Part shown: positions 1 to 14,910 of the stretch, piece by piece
Layout: the number at the start of each line of letters is the position of its first letter
Numbering within the stretch: the first letter of the stretch is position 1
NCBI RefSeq assembly: GCF_965638725.1
Contig: NC_134961.1
Location: 310,001-374,000, forward strand
Reading direction: 5' to 3'
From: Aptenodytes patagonicus
Lineage: Eukaryota > Chordata > Aves > Sphenisciformes > Spheniscidae
DNA length: 64,000 nucleotides
Translations under genes and position numbers: made by a program
Notes under the pieces: generated by a model
Told to the model about the DNA's origin: nothing
Databases searched by the model: none
The model's input: only the letters and a program-made list of their open reading frames with translations

Positions 1-120
1 AGGCCAGGAGGTAGTTCTGGGGTGCGATTGCTTCTTCTGAGAAGTCCTAGGCTGCTGCTGGGTGCTGCGGGAGGACAAGGGAGGGCATGCAAGATCCACA
101 CAAGCCTCTCTGCTCTGCAG

Positions 121-2258
121 GTTGGGGCGGGTGGAGCTGCACGGATGATACCAAGGCCCAGTCTGTCAGTGCGCAGAACCTGGCCACCCTCCTGCTTACC
201 CTGAGCAACCTCATGTTCCTGCCGGCAATAGTGGTTGCTGTTTATCGCTACTACCTGGTGGAGGCCTCCGTCTACACCTACACCATGTTCTTCTCCACGG
301 TAGGGGTTGCCTTTTGTCGGGTTCCCCGCCAGCTTCCCCTGAGCATTGAGGATGCTGCGTCGGACTGAAGTCCTTGGTGGAGCAGTCCATCCTGGAGCTC
401 CACAAGGAGCTTCTACGATCGTTGGACAAGCACCTCCGTGGACATGTCCTGCCTCTTCAGAGCTTGGCAGGAGTGTTATTTTCACTGGGCTCTTCCACCC
501 ATGCTGCAGGTGCTCATATTTGGGGGTGGGACCCCAGGGAGCTGAGATGGGCTTGGAGCATTGCGTACTTGAAGGGTGCTGTCCTAGGAGCTCTCGGCTG
601 CTGTTGGGAGGGTGCAGGTTGATGGCTGCTCTCATCTGCTTTCTGTAATGCCACAGTGGTTTGGTGGAGCTTCCTGGAGGCACTACCAGCAGGGATCGTG
701 GCTACCATGGGCTGAGCCTTCTCCTGCCTCTCCTTCCCAGAAAGCCGTGTGCTGCTGCTGGATTCATGCTAGCCTTTGCTTTTGTCCCCGGCTCTAGTTC
801 TACCATGCGTGTGACCAGCCAGGCGTCGCAGTGATGTGCATCATGGACTACGACACACTACAGTACTGTGACTTTTTGGGCTCTGTGGTGTCCATCTGGG
901 TGACGATCCTGTGCATGTCCCGGGTGAAGAAGATCCTGAAATACGTGAGTGTCAGGTAACCCCGCGCGGCAGGGCCAGTCCTGGGGTGACCATGCTGAGC
1001 CCTCTCACGGCTGTATTTTAATGACACAGCCCGGCCTGATGACAAAGCCTGTTTGTCACCCGATGCCACCCTGATTTTTAAACCGGTGGGTTGTTTTGTC
1101 CCAGGAGTTTGGATCGTGAGCCTGCATGCTTGTTGGGCCTGAAGGGACTGAGATTTGTGGGAAAGGTTTGTGGGTCCTCTGGCTTTTCCTTCTGAAGGTG
1201 CTGCTCCCGAGTCCTGCACGCGTGCAGGGCTGGGTGGCCAGGAGGTGAGGTTCTCCCTGCCGCTGGCATGGCTGGCTGTGCTCTGGCAGCAGATGAGCTG
1301 CTAACAACAGTGGTGGTGTCTCATTCCCAGGTCCTTTTCGTCTTGGGGACCCTGTTAATTGCCATGTCCCTGCAGCTGGACCGCAGAGGGGTGTGGAACA
1401 TGATGGGTCCCTGCCTCTTTGCCCTCGTCATCATGATCGCAGCGTGGGTAAGTACGGACAGCCAGGCAGGATGTGCTGCCCTTAGCTCCCATCCGGAGAA
1501 CGATCGTGGCAGAGCAGACCCCAGGCTCCAGCCCATCCACAAGGAGGGCTTGATCTCCTTGAAAAGCCCAGGTGGAGGGAGGGCAGGGTGAGGGATTCGC
1601 CTTCCATCCCTCCAGTAGCTGAGAAATCTCCCGGTTACGGGTCTCAGCACAGTCCAGCTGCTGCAGCTCCAGTTGAGCGCACGCCTGCGGCTGGAGTGTT
1701 GTCCCAGAACAGCCGGCTGTTGCCCGTGCCCTGGGCAGGAGCTATGGCATCTGTGCTGGGCTTTGGTGCCACGGCTGGGTAGGGACTCTTGCACACAAGA
1801 GATAGGCCCGAGAAGGGGGGAGGCTGACTTTCTCAGGGGCAGCAGGCACAGCCTCTTGCTGTGAGGTTGGCAGATGCTCCTGGGTCAGGCAGCGCTGCCT
1901 GTGTCCCCCTGCCTAAGCTTCTGGTTGGCTGCTTAACCCTTCTGTGCTCTCACACCTCCAGGTTTACCACGGAGTGAAGCGCAGACACTGCTACCCCTCC
2001 TCGTGGAAGCGCTGGGTTTTCTACCTCCTCCCAGGGATCACCTTGGCTTTCATCGCCATCTCAGTATATGCATTCATGGAAACCAATGAGAACTATTACT
2101 ATACCCACAGCATCTGGCACGTGCTGGTGGCTTGCAGCGTTGCTTTCCTGCTTCCTCCTCGGGACAAGCGTAAGAAGCCCTGGGCCTGGTCACAGAAGCT
2201 CACTTGTCGCTATCAGATCTGCCAGAACGACCGTGAGGAGCTCTATGCTGTGACCTGA
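121..2258 (+). CDS. PGAP6: PGAP6/TMEM8A, C-terminal four coding exons (5' truncated by window)
   Basis: Coding exons are 121-299, 798-944, 1331-1447 and 1962-2258 (stop TGA 2256-2258), all with GT-AG borders; about 246 residues of a protein that is about 770 in human. The first exon starts inside a Gly codon and finishes an EGF-like module (GWGGWSCTDD). Seven hydrophobic stretches follow (about NLATLLLTLSNLMFL, SVYTYTMFF, SVVSIWVTILC, VLFVLGTLLIAMSL, CLFALVIMIAAW, WVFYLLPGITLAFIAISVY, WHVLVACSVAFLL). The CREST-superfamily hydrolase residues are all present: S-x3-H across the first intron (ST / FYH), Asp in MDYD, and H-x3-H in HSIWH. Established role of the family: GPI-specific phospholipase A2 that releases GPI-anchored proteins such as CRIPTO at the cell surface. 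TMEM8B is the main alternative, but the MRPL28-AXIN1 neighbourhood and residue identities favour PGAP6. Earlier exons lie upstream of the window. Confidence 0.93.
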
Positions 2259-4339
2259 AACTGCTCGGCTCCCGGTGGCAGAGGTGGAGGGCTGCTGAGG
2301 TTGCTCTTCACCTGGGCTGCCCCTCTCTCGCACGTCGGCAATCCTCTTACGTGCTCATTCACTGGCCGGGAGAGCGCAGTATGGACCAGGTTTAAAGATG
2401 AAGATGGTGGGCTTGTCTTGTGAAGGCAAGTTTGAGGCCACCTCTGCTTTTCTGCTGGGATGGGGCAGGCTCTTCATGGTTCTAGATCAAGTAATAGCCT
2501 GTCCCCCACCTCCCCATGGCCCTGGGGGAAATCGCCAATCCTTCCTCCCCTCCTGCTGCATCCATGAGGCTTGGGCTTAGCCCACGCTGAGCTGGAGCCA
2601 GGGCTTTGGCTGCTGGGTTCTTCCCTGCACACCCTGACCTAGCAGAGGGCTGTGGGACGGGGATTTCCCCTGCCATCCTGCAATCAGCATTTGAACCCAA
2701 GAGAAGAACGGGTTTCTTCTGATCTGGGGGGCAAATGCTGCCACGTGCCCTTGGTGCTGATGGGGCGGGAGGGAGCTGATCTCGGCGTGCACTGGGCCCT
2801 TGGCCGCCGTCTCCACGGGGGTCTGGAGCCTCTCTCCCCGTGAAACAGGCGGTGCTGCTCTTAACTAGTCCTGATTCTGGGGGAGCAAGAATGAGGCTGG
2901 GACTTGGGCCCTGGATTCAGGATCAGACTTGGCAGGAATGTGAAAAAAACCCCGTGTGGGGACGTGCAAGAGGCAGCAGCAGCATCTCGCCCAGAGCTGT
3001 GAAACCCACAGCAGTGCAGGGTTTAGTCTAAGTTTAATTTTAGCCCTCTCAGCTCATCTGGAAGGAGCCGGGCTGCTGCAGTGTCCTCTTCCTCTCTCAA
3101 TGTTCAGGTATTCACCGTCTTCCTCCCTTTCGTGGGTTCGGCACGTGCGTGGCTCTGCCTGGGCAGCGTAGGTGGTCCAGGATGGCGTCCGAACTGCGCA
3201 CCCCCCGCTCCTCCAGCCTGCTGTGCCTCGGAGGCTGGATGTGCTGCGGAGTCGCGGCTGGTCTAAGGCCGCAGGCAGTGTCCCGCCCCAGGCAGGAGCA
3301 TCGCCACGGGCTCCCTGGATGGCTACGGTCTCCTTTGCAGCATCTGTCTCGCCTTAGCCTTACTACAGGGCACGCAGGCATCAGAAAGCAAGGGCAGAAA
3401 TGTGGCAACCAGGAAAGTTGTCTTTGCCCATCCTTATTCTACAGATAAGGGCTCAAATACATCGTTCCTTGCTGGTTTATTCCAGCTGTGGTCAGTCTGG
3501 TGTGTGCTGCTGGGAGCCCGTCCACGGAGGCCCTCCTCAGGTGGCTTTGGAAAGAGCTGGTAATGAAGGATTCGTCTCCTAGTTTATAGGAAACGGGGTT
3601 ATTTCTTCGCTTTGAAAAGCGCCCAGCCTTCTGCTCAGCTCTGCACTTTATCCCTCTCCCTCCCCTTCCTCTGCAAACTCCCACTTTTTAAGCAGAGGCA
3701 GGACGGGCGAAGGGCACTCGCCCGCACCCAGCGGTATCGTCCCCCCGTCCCCCCCGTCCCCGGCCTTTCCTTTTGCTGCTGCCATCCACGACACCGGCAG
3801 CACGGCGGGAGCGGGGAACGTGGGGTCCTCGGGGCTTCCGCGAGCTTTTATCACTTTTAGGCACTTTTTTTCCCCCCCACCCCTCTCGGTTTGCACAGCG
3901 GCGTCGCAGCCCCGGCGCTGTGGCAGGCGACCGCCGCTCCTTCACAGCCCTGCCGTCCGCGCCAGGCTGCCGGGCCGGCCTGGCTGCTGCCAGTTACCGG
4001 AGAAAGCAATAATTCCTCCTCGGGCCTTTTCCTTCAGGGGCTTCCGCGCTGCGAAGCAGGAGAAGCTTTGGGGGGAGAAATCCCGCTAACGTGATTGTTT
4101 ATTTTGTGTTTGATTGTTGAAATTCTGCTTTTGGGCCCCCCCGGTCACTGTTGGCCCTGGCTCGAGGTTGCGTTAGGTGCCTGGGGCGGGGGTGTTAATT
4201 ATTTTGGGTAAAATCGGAGCGAATTCCTGTGTCTGGGAAAGAAAAGGTTGGTTTTTTTTTTTTCTTCTTCTTTGCTGTTAATACCTGTGATTATTTTATA
4301 CGGTAAATTTTAAAGCTTACAGTTTTATAATTTAATAAA
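2259..4339 (+). other. PGAP6: Probable PGAP6 3' UTR / downstream region
   Basis: No coding exon is visible here. Short open frames on both strands look like chance in GC-rich DNA. The only canonical AATAAA I find after the PGAP6 stop is at 4334-4339, so the natural reading is a 3' UTR of about 2.1 kb. A shorter message using a variant hexamer cannot be excluded. About 3700-4000 is C-rich and CpG-bearing, and 4090-4330 turns AT-rich. Confidence 0.5.
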
Positions 4340-4373
4340 GGTAATGGTATTTGAGGGCAAATAGTGGTGGCTG
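4334..4373 (+). terminator. Poly(A) signal candidate for PGAP6
   Basis: AATAAA at 4334-4339 is followed within 35 bases by a GT-rich stretch (roughly GGTATTTG then AGTGGTGGCTGG), the usual downstream element. It sits only about 250 bp before the MRPL28 start codon, so cleavage of the upstream gene and initiation of the next would almost abut. This is an inference from the hexamer; no transcript end is seen directly. Confidence 0.55.
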
Positions 4374-4587
4374 GAGCCGACACCGAGGGGGTCGGGGCAG
4401 GAGCAGCCGGTGCCGGGCCGCCGCAGGCTGCGGGCGAAACGCGGGCGCGGCGCGGCCCCTGCCGGCCGCCGTCGTCTCCCCTGCGGGCCCGTCGGCGCCA
4501 GCCGGTGGGAGGCGGCTGCGGCCCCGTTTCCGGCCGCGGTGGCCGCTGGGAGCGGAAGCGGGCGGCGGCGGCGGCGGCGGGAGGGCG
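4370..4587 (+). promoter_or_regulatory. MRPL28: MRPL28 CpG-island promoter and 5' UTR
   Basis: GC- and CpG-rich sequence directly before the MRPL28 ATG, continuing through exon 1 and intron 1 to about 5240. There is no TATA box. Two ETS/GABP-type cores are visible: TTTCCGG (4527-4533) and CGGAAG (4553-4558). GABP (NRF-2) sites are common in promoters of nuclear genes for mitochondrial proteins. A GCG-triplet run (4562-4580) lies just before the start codon. The transcription start cannot be fixed from sequence alone. Confidence 0.6.
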
Positions 4588-7519
<2,932 letters not shown>

Positions 7520-7850
7520 AAGGAAAGAAACCTTCAGAGCAAAACCCCTGCTGCAGATCAAGCTGTAGGGTTCAGTGGGTCTTCTGTCTGAACCACGGTG
7601 TGTGGAAGGGGCCACATGAAGAGCGTGCCCAGGAGCACGTTGCAGTTATCAAAGTCTAATGACAGCCTAAATTCAGTGAGGACTGAGGAAAGAATTTCTG
7701 TCCTGTGGCCTCTGAAAGCGTTCTTGTAAGACTGACTTAATGTGGTTCTTCTGCCTGTAAAAGTAGTTGGCTGCTGTTGAGAGCTTGATTGCGATGTCAG
7801 ATGAAATACGCGTTTTGGGAATATCAGTAAACTTTTCTCTGGTGTTCGTA
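7520..7850 (+). other. MRPL28: MRPL28 3' UTR with AGTAAA poly(A) hexamer
   Basis: After the stop codon there is no AATAAA. The best candidate is the variant AGTAAA at 7826-7831, followed by a T/GT-rich run (TTTTCTCTGGTGTTCG), giving a 3' UTR of about 320 bases. The exact end is inferred. Confidence 0.5.
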
Positions 7851-8690
7851 GCTCGTTAGTGTGTTATAGCAGGGACTGTGAGACATGGTGGTGTAACTTA
7901 GATCAGTCCCCAGCCTTCTGCAGCAGAGGCGACCGTGCCCTGAAAGCACGACCCCCAAGCCCTGCCTCAAGCGGTGCCTGCCAGCAGGTGGGGCTGAGCT
8001 CCCCAGCCGCGGCCGCTGGCCGTACAGCTCACTCGAACCCCTTGGGTTCCAGCACTCTTTCTGTTTGAAGCTGGCGGTTTTAAAATCTTTTATTTTGTAA
8101 AAACGTAGCTGAAGTGGATGTTCGAGCCTTTGCTCCTGTCTGGCAACGAGGGACGGAAAAGCACTTACCAGAATTACGTGCTAGTGGACAGCGCTGCGTA
8201 CCACCGGTGTCTGTAAGCTTCGTGGTCCTGCAGTGGGTTTCTGGCTGGAGATAAAAGCAGCCTCTCCTCCCTTTCCCTCCAGCTCTGAGGTGAGGGACAA
8301 GCGCAGAGCTTTGCGGGGTGGACCTCGTGTGAGCCCTATCTCTGGATTGTCACCCAGGAGGAGACTTTGCCTTAACTTTGCCTTGGGATGAGACATGCTC
8401 CCCCTCTCTAGCACGAGGGCAAGTGTACGGTCTCGGTTTCTGAGCCACAGGACCCATGATAAGAGAGAAACTGGGCTTGTAGAGCAGCGTGTGGCTGGTC
8501 CCCTCTGCACTGGAATGGAGTAGGACCGCAGGGGAGCAGAAATTCCCAGTGCCTTAACGTCTGCCTTAAAGACAAGAGAGGTGCTGCGGAGGTGGTTGCT
8601 GGGTAGGCACAGAGCCTCTGCAGGGCTGTGCTAGGTGGCTGCGGATGAGGGAGGCGGTTGAGGTGAACATGACCTAAATGGAAGGTTTAA
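7851..8690. other. Intergenic sequence, nothing recognised
   Basis: GC-moderate single-copy-looking DNA after MRPL28. Only short chance frames; no promoter, repeat or exon pair that I can support. Confidence 0.4.
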
Positions 8691-8800
8691 GGACCTGGGG
8701 GAGAGCTCCTGTCCCGCTGGGGGCAGGGGGTGCTGATGGGGGCACTGCAAGAGCTGCAGGAGCTTCTCCATCGGGAAGCTGTTGCAGACGTTAATCCTGA
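8691..8800 (+). repeat. Direct duplication, copy 1
   Basis: Bases 8691-8790 are identical, base for base, to 9761-9860. After a 3-base difference the next ten bases (TTAATCCTGA) also match. The flanks are unrelated. One frame reads MGALQELQELLHREAVADV and stays open in both copies, but nothing in the flanks looks like an exon border and I recognise no protein. Confidence 0.9.
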
Positions 8801-9760
8801 AAACATGACCCGTTTCAGGAAGACCAGACTTCTCTGCTGCTTTTTTGGGCCGGGGAATGCTTTTGGGCAAGGGGTAGTTGAGCTCCCAGGTGAGTGTGGC
8901 ACAGCTGGGCAGCCCCAGGGCTGGTAGGGCTGGGTGGTCAGGGGCTGCCAGACTGGGGCTGTGCCGTCTCTGTACGGGGGCAGGAGGCTCAGTACTGCAG
9001 GGGACAGGTTGGGTGGCAAAAGCTGGGAAGTTTCCAGCTCCGGCAAGTCCAGGTTCTCAAGAGCAAACTGGCACAGAAGGTCACATTTGCCTAATTAATG
9101 ATTTCATAGCTAGGCCAGCACAATGACATTTGCTTATCTTCTCCCTCTTCTGCAACTGAGCTGAGTGGGAAGCTGCTGCCCGGCTCCTCGGGGACCCTGA
9201 CACTCTGCCCTCGTTAGAGATAATTAGCTGGGACAAGCTCCTTGTTTGACAGCTCTGCTCATCATTAGGGCTAGCACAGCTCATGCATTTTAATGCAGCT
9301 CTGAGCAAAGCTCCAGACTGTGGCTCTGTCCCAGCCCCCCTCCGTAGCTTTACTGGAACGTGCCGGTGCAGGTCTGGCCTCTCGGGCCCGGTGCAGCTAC
9401 GGCAGAGTCTGGCTGGCGCCTGCCCGGATCCCACTCTCAGCCCTGGGGGGGTCCCCGAGTGCCTCACAGCTCCTCAGCGGTGAGGGGGCTGTTTGGGATG
9501 GCTGAGTGGGCAATTACCAGCTCCTTCTCTGTACTGCGGGCTAGTAGGTTTTAGTTGTATAAAATTATCTTCCAGTTGCGTGGCGCCATATCTCTCGGAG
9601 GAGAGCTTTGGCTGTACGTCCTCCCCAGCTGCGCTGCTGGTATTGCCTGTCCTTGAAGTTGACCGCTCTTCAGCGCTGCTCATCGTGCGTGCCCGGTCTG
9701 CAGGATCTGCTGCCTTGGGAAGGTTTGGTGGGTGCCGAGGGGTAGCGGGAGCTTTCGGCC

Positions 9761-9873
9761 GGACCTGGGGGAGAGCTCCTGTCCCGCTGGGGGCAGGGGG
9801 TGCTGATGGGGGCACTGCAAGAGCTGCAGGAGCTTCTCCATCGGGAAGCTGTTGCAGACGTGGTTAATCCTGA
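9761..9873 (+). repeat. Direct duplication, copy 2
   Basis: Second copy of the 100-base segment at 8691-8790, 1070 bases downstream in the same orientation. It carries three extra bases (TGG) before the shared TTAATCCTGA. In the open frame the difference is one whole codon, after which this copy stops (NPDF then TGA). It does not look like CR1 or any family I can name. Confidence 0.9.
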
Positions 9874-11414
9874 CTTCTGAGTTGGAGCCCTCCGTTCTGT
9901 CATCCTGCCTTCGCTGTGAAACCCTCCCCTTGCTCCTTTTCCTACAGCCATGTTGGATGTGGCCGGGAGCTTCCCCCCATGGACAGTCCCTCTGATGGAG
10001 ATACTCTCCTGACTTGAGGAAAGCTGGAAACTCTGCTTGCGGACCAGGGATGCTGCAGCCTCAGGGAAAGCAAAGTCCATGGTTGCACAGCTGCAACCAT
10101 GCAGGGCTGGCTCGTCCTCCTGCTAGGCAGGGTAGCAAATGTCTCGAGGTGGGAAGGGAGTCCCTGTGCAGCATTCAGGGTAGTTTGGGCAACGATACCC
10201 CCAGCCAGGTTACCTTGAGGATGTGGAGAGGAATAGCTCAGGGGCCAGTGTTAGACCTGTCCTGGTTTTATGCCTGTTTTCATGCAGCTCTGACCACAAA
10301 TGGAGAGCTTGATTGCGCTTGTATGGTGGTGGTGGGTTTATCTGTCAAGGTGGGCTCAGTCTGGCAGGTACCGGGTTCCTTCGCTGCCCTAGCAAGGGGA
10401 ATCGGAGGAGCTGGTAGTTTGCCATGACAGCATGTTCCCAGGAAGCCACAGATGCCACAAACCCACAGGTGCAAATTGGGTGCTGTCAGCTTGAGGCTGC
10501 AAATCCACCCCAGGACAGGGGAAGGGCCTGGCCGCCGAGCACAGCTCAGACCCGAGCACCACCTCGGCCTTCAGCAAAGGCCACCGGGTGCCGTCCGTGT
10601 CCAACACCAGCCGCCACGAGGATCCTGAGCACCGCCGCAGCGTGCACAGCAAATACCAACACGCAGGCTGGGAGCAGAGACCCAGCAACTTGCGAGGATG
10701 CGACAGCCGCCGACAAACTGCCAGAGAGCCCTGCTCAGGGTCACCTTGAATTTGGCAGCTTAAGATAAGGCTGGGGTAGCAGTGGAGACCGCTCAGAAGG
10801 GGGAACGGTGAAAAATGATCTCGGCAAGACAGCAATGAAAGGGAAAATCCCGAGGAGAATTGGCAGGCCAAGGTTTGTGCTGATCTGTCAATGCAGTTCC
10901 TGGGCAAGATGGCTGCTAGCTGGCATCTTGACCACAGAATCACTTGGTGGTTTTATTTTCCGGTGCAGGGACTGCAGCCAGCACTGGGAGGACTTCTGAC
11001 GGGGCAGGAAAACGGGGCTAGTTGTCCAAACCCAACTGTAGCGCTCTGCCTGAGGCTTTCCTGCTCGGCCATCACAGATAAGCATCGCTCAGCAGCGCTT
11101 CTGGCAGGGAAGGGGTTGGGGCATGCCACGCTTTGTGCCAGGGCTCCCCAGGGACTGCGAAGCCGTGAGTTCCCGAGAGCCACCCTGCAGAGTCACAGCC
11201 GGGGAGGCCAGCTCCAAGGCCGCCTGCCGCAAGCATGTCTCATGGTGACAGCCCTTCCCAGCGCCACCAGGGCCAGGCGGCCCAAGGGGAGGTGCGAAGT
11301 GGTCCATCACCCACCCAAAGCAGTGCAGCTTGGCGAGGGGTGACCCCCGTGCCTGGCTGGTTTTGTCCGTTCGTGGTTCAAACGGAGGAGGGTGGGGGAC
11401 AGCTGCGGCAGATG
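9874..11414. other. Intergenic sequence, nothing recognised
   Basis: GC-rich spacer with chance open frames on both strands (for example a minus-strand frame over 10389-10943). I see no conserved motif, repeat family or credible exon here. Confidence 0.35.
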
Positions 11415-11570
11415 AAACGAGGAGTGGACATGGCCACAAACTGGCAGGTTCAGGTCGGGGATGAGGAACACCTTCCCCCAGAGGGTGCTGCAGCCCAGGA
11501 CCCATCAGCGGAGAGGGGGATCTCCAGCCTTGGCAGTTTTCCAGGTGTTGGTGGACAAAGCCACGGAATG
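11415..11570 (+). mobile_element. Old CR1 LINE 3' fragment (degenerate)
   Basis: The string of landmarks matches the 3' part of avian CR1: ACAAACTGGCAGGTTCAG, then GATGAGGAACACCTT, AGGGTGCTGCAGCCC, GATCTCCAGCCTTGGCAG and GGTGGACAAAGCCA. It is clearly diverged and 5'-truncated, and lacks a clear 3' tail. Plus orientation. Boundaries are approximate. Confidence 0.7.
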
Positions 11571-11639
11571 CAAACGGCGGGCTGGGAGATGCGCGCAGGC
11601 AGGTATCGGCCACCAGCGCTGGCAAGTTAGAAGGTCAAC

Positions 11640-12480
11640 CCAGGACTGAGAGATTCCTGTTTAATTCATTCCTCGGGTAACAAAATATGCCGTTCTCTTT
11701 AATAGTCCCAGCAAGCCTGCCACAAATACGAAAGTGCCCCTTGAAACGTGAAATTTGGGTCCATGTGCTGGTTGTGGAGGCGGCTTGGTATTCAATCATC
11801 GCCCAAACCCAACACTGCAAAATAATAAAGCAGAGAAAAAGGTTAATTGGGGAAAGCACCCAAACTGGAAAAGCCTTGCTTGGGGTGGTGGGACTAATTC
11901 TGCTGTTTAGCAGTAGCAGGACACGCGTACTGACTTCGTGGTTCTGAATTCCGAAATCAGCATTGGTTGGTATCTTGAAGCAACATTTGAATTTTGTCTG
12001 TCTCGCTCGTGATTCCCAGCAAGTCGTGGTCACTGGTCCAAAAACCAGCTTGAGGTTAAGGCCGTGTTTCTCAACGAACTTATTTTCTTATCTATTTACA
12101 TTCATGAATTAAACAGCATTTTACTTGTAAATTCCCAACAAACCCCTCTGTACTCAAAGAGTAAGTACTATTTGGGGAGCATTAGCAAAAGCAGTGCGTC
12201 CCTGCCTTTCACGCTGGTCTCAAAGGCGAGCCTGTGTTTCCCCTCGTGGCTTTGAGGCTCTCAGTTTGGAGTAGCCACTGCAAAGGGACGTGATTTTTAG
12301 GAGCGCCGTGAATCATCACGAACCCAGTGTCAGCACAGGTCAAAACTTAGCCTGAAAGTCATCCCCCGTCCTCTGGCATTTATCAAGAAGAGATGAGATT
12401 TAGAAACTCACCTGGGCAATTCCAGCAAATGCCTTTCAAATTTCGCTGCTATGTTTGCTTTCGAATCAACAGGACTCAAT
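11640..12480. promoter_or_regulatory. AT-rich block resembling conserved non-coding sequence
   Basis: An abrupt drop in GC against the neighbours, no useful open frame, and many homeodomain-like TTAATT/ATTAAA cores (for example TTTAATTCATT near 11661 and CATGAATTAAACAG near 12103). The texture is that of vertebrate enhancers, but conservation cannot be seen from one sequence; low-confidence inference. Confidence 0.25.
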
Positions 12481-12739
12481 TTCTACCAAAAAGCTGGACT
12501 CGGATGCTGAGGGCTGTGGCGGCTGGGGGGTACGTGCTGCGCTCACCCCCGCAGCTTTGCTCACTGCTTGGGATTTGCTTCGTGGTGTTTAGAGGCAATG
12601 GGCGAACAGCAGCAAACGTCCTCGTGGCTCTGCCGGTGAGTAACATTTGTGAGAAGTCATTCTGGATTTTCGGGATCAAGATGGAGCCAGGCTCGTCTCA
12701 GAGGGGCACAGGGAAGGGCAGGAGGCCATGGGTAGCGAC

Positions 12740-12965
12740 GTGGGAAACTCTGGTTGGAGGTAAGGAAAAGCTTCGCACCCAGGAGGGTGGTGCAGCCCTG
12801 GGACGGGGTCTGGAGAGGTGGTGGCACCTCCATCCTTGGAGGTTTTCAAAAGGACAGGGCGAGGTCCTGAGTGACCTGCTCTAGCTTTGCAACCAGCCCT
12901 GCTCAGAGCGGGAGGTTGGACTGGAGACCTCCAGAGGTCCTCCCAACCTCACTTTTTCTGTGATG
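12740..12965 (+). mobile_element. Old CR1 LINE 3' fragment
   Basis: Plus-oriented CR1 3' end: GAGGGTGGTGCAGCCCTGGG, CTCCATCCTTGGAGGTTTTC, then GGGAGGTTGGACTGGAGACC and CAGAGGTCCTCCCAACC, and a decayed tail TTTTTCTGTGATG. Diverged from the younger copies at 13.7 and 15.1 kb. Confidence 0.8.
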
Positions 12966-13734
12966 CAGTTTCTAGTAGCCACTCCACCTTGTGAAGCTCC
13001 CTGCAAAACAGCCATCGGCTTGAGGAGGGGGGATGAGTAATGAACTGAAGACCAGCTACCAAGTGCTGGCTGGAGGGGAAGGGCCCTGTCTGGACAGGAG
13101 GAGAGGGAGTCTAATAGCTCTGCTCCCTCCATCCTCCGGGGTATGAACGGTCACCATCCTGCCTGAAGCTCCTCCTGCAGCCATGTGCTGTGCTCTCTCT
13201 TCTCCCATCCACCCAAGGAAGTATCTCACGCGCCAAGCCATCACCTCCAGGAGAAGTGGCTGCGGGCAGGGATGGCGGGATGGAGGCGTTGGCCACACGC
13301 TGGATCACCAGGAGCCCGGCGAAGTGGAGCAGCAGACGACAACCTGGCTCTGCGTGAGCATTCCTGGGGCTGCCCTGGGGCTGCTGGCCTTGGGCACTGC
13401 TTGGCCGTGCTCAGCAGAAGGCCCTGGTAGCTTTCCATGAGTGACTGATGGGTTTCCCGGTCCTGCCGGTTCCCAATGTGCTGCTCGTCCTGGCCAGCTG
13501 CCGCAGCCCTGGAGGGGATGAGGCGGGAGATGGCATGGCCAGCTGTGTCACAGCAAACCCGGTGGCCTGACGGTGCCCTGCTCCACAGCACTGGGGCTCT
13601 GCTGCGGGCAGGACACGCAGCACAGAGGGCAGCCAGGTGAGACCAGCCTGCGGCCAGACGCAGGGTCCTGGCTGGAGCCTGGGTGGAGAGGGACACGGGC
13701 TGTGGGGGAAGCTTAGTTGTTATGGTAACTCTCC

Positions 13735-14011
13735 CAAGTAACAAGCGATAGGATGAGAGGAAACGGCCTCAAGTTGTGCCAGGGGAGGTTTAGATTGGAC
13801 GTGAGGAAAAATGTCTTTACTGAAAGAGTGGTGAAACATTGGACCAGGCTGCCCAGGGAAGTGGTGGAGTCCCCATCCCTGGAGGTATTTAAAAGACAAG
13901 TAGATGAGGCACTTAGGGACATGGTTTAGTGGGCATGGTGGTGTTGGGTCGACGGTTGGACTCGATGATCTTAGAGGTCTTTTCCAACCTCAATGATTCT
14001 ATGATTCTATG
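13735..14011 (+). mobile_element. Young CR1 LINE, 5'-truncated 3' end
   Basis: Well-preserved CR1 3' end in plus orientation, starting near AAGTAACAAGCGATAGG and running through GAAGTGGTGGAGTCCCCATC and GGTTGGACTCGATGATCTTA to the tail ATTCTATGATTCTATGG. Reverse-complement frames are shadows. It matches the element at 14911-15542 closely but lies in the opposite orientation. Confidence 0.92.
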
Positions 14012-14910
14012 GTAAGGAGTCACAAGAAAAAAAAAAACCTCATAAAATCTACATATGCAAATGCATTAATTGCCAAAAGCTTCTACTCCCTGACATGTTC
14101 TGTTGCAATCTCTCCTACAGCCGTGGGCTGAGCTGGACCAGGGACGCTGGACCAGGGGTGCTGGGCACACGGAGCATGGGCGGCGGGTATGTGGAGTTAC
14201 CTCCATCCCCAGCTCCTGCTGCACGTCATGGGCTCAGGTTGGGCTCCTTGGCTGCAGGGGGAAGGGCTGGGGGGAGCGAGGCGCAGCCGTGCCAGCTGGG
14301 GACCGGCCACGGGCACCTTTGCCTGGCTGGACTCTGCTGTTCGTATGCATCTCCATTGCACGCATCTACCAGGCAGCCATCGCCATGGTAACACTGCAAA
14401 TGGTGCTGTTTCAGGCCAGTTAGAGCACTCTGACAAACACAGAAAATGGCATTTCTGAGACAGGAGCAGGGCTTTGCTCGCAGGGCCTCCAGGTACCCGG
14501 GGACGTGGCTGCTCGGGGAAGGTCCTCGCAGGGACCCAGTGCCCCCAGGGATGTGTGTCCCAAGCTGGGGTGAAAGGTGGTGGAGGGAGCATGTGGGATG
14601 GGAGATGCTAGGGAAAAGGGAGCAGCCACAAAGTGGGCTTCTCCGGCAGCGCTTCTGGCATGGACGGAGCTGGGACCGGCAGAGCTCGTCCCTGGGACAA
14701 CCTCAGGGTCCGAAGCAGCCCGGCGCCGGTACGAGGGATGGGGCAGGCATTTCATGGAGCTGCATCCTCACCCCACATGTCAGAGCCGTCCAGCGCCATG
14801 CTGGTGTTTCCTAGCTATCGCTGGATTATTCATCCATGTAAGAAGCATTCTGTTCCTTTTTGTGAGGACAGCTCGCTGTTGTACAGTCAGGCTGGATATT
14901 TCCCTGCGTG
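14012..14910. other. Spacer between two opposed CR1 copies
   Basis: About 900 bases of GC-rich DNA with no supported gene. A short A-run at 14026-14038 lies just past the first CR1 tail. Confidence 0.4.

Noticed and set aside
1..120. An additional PGAP6 exon at the window edge
   Set aside because: A possible donor (GAG|GTAGTT near 10) is present, but fewer than ten bases precede it, so no reading can be supported.
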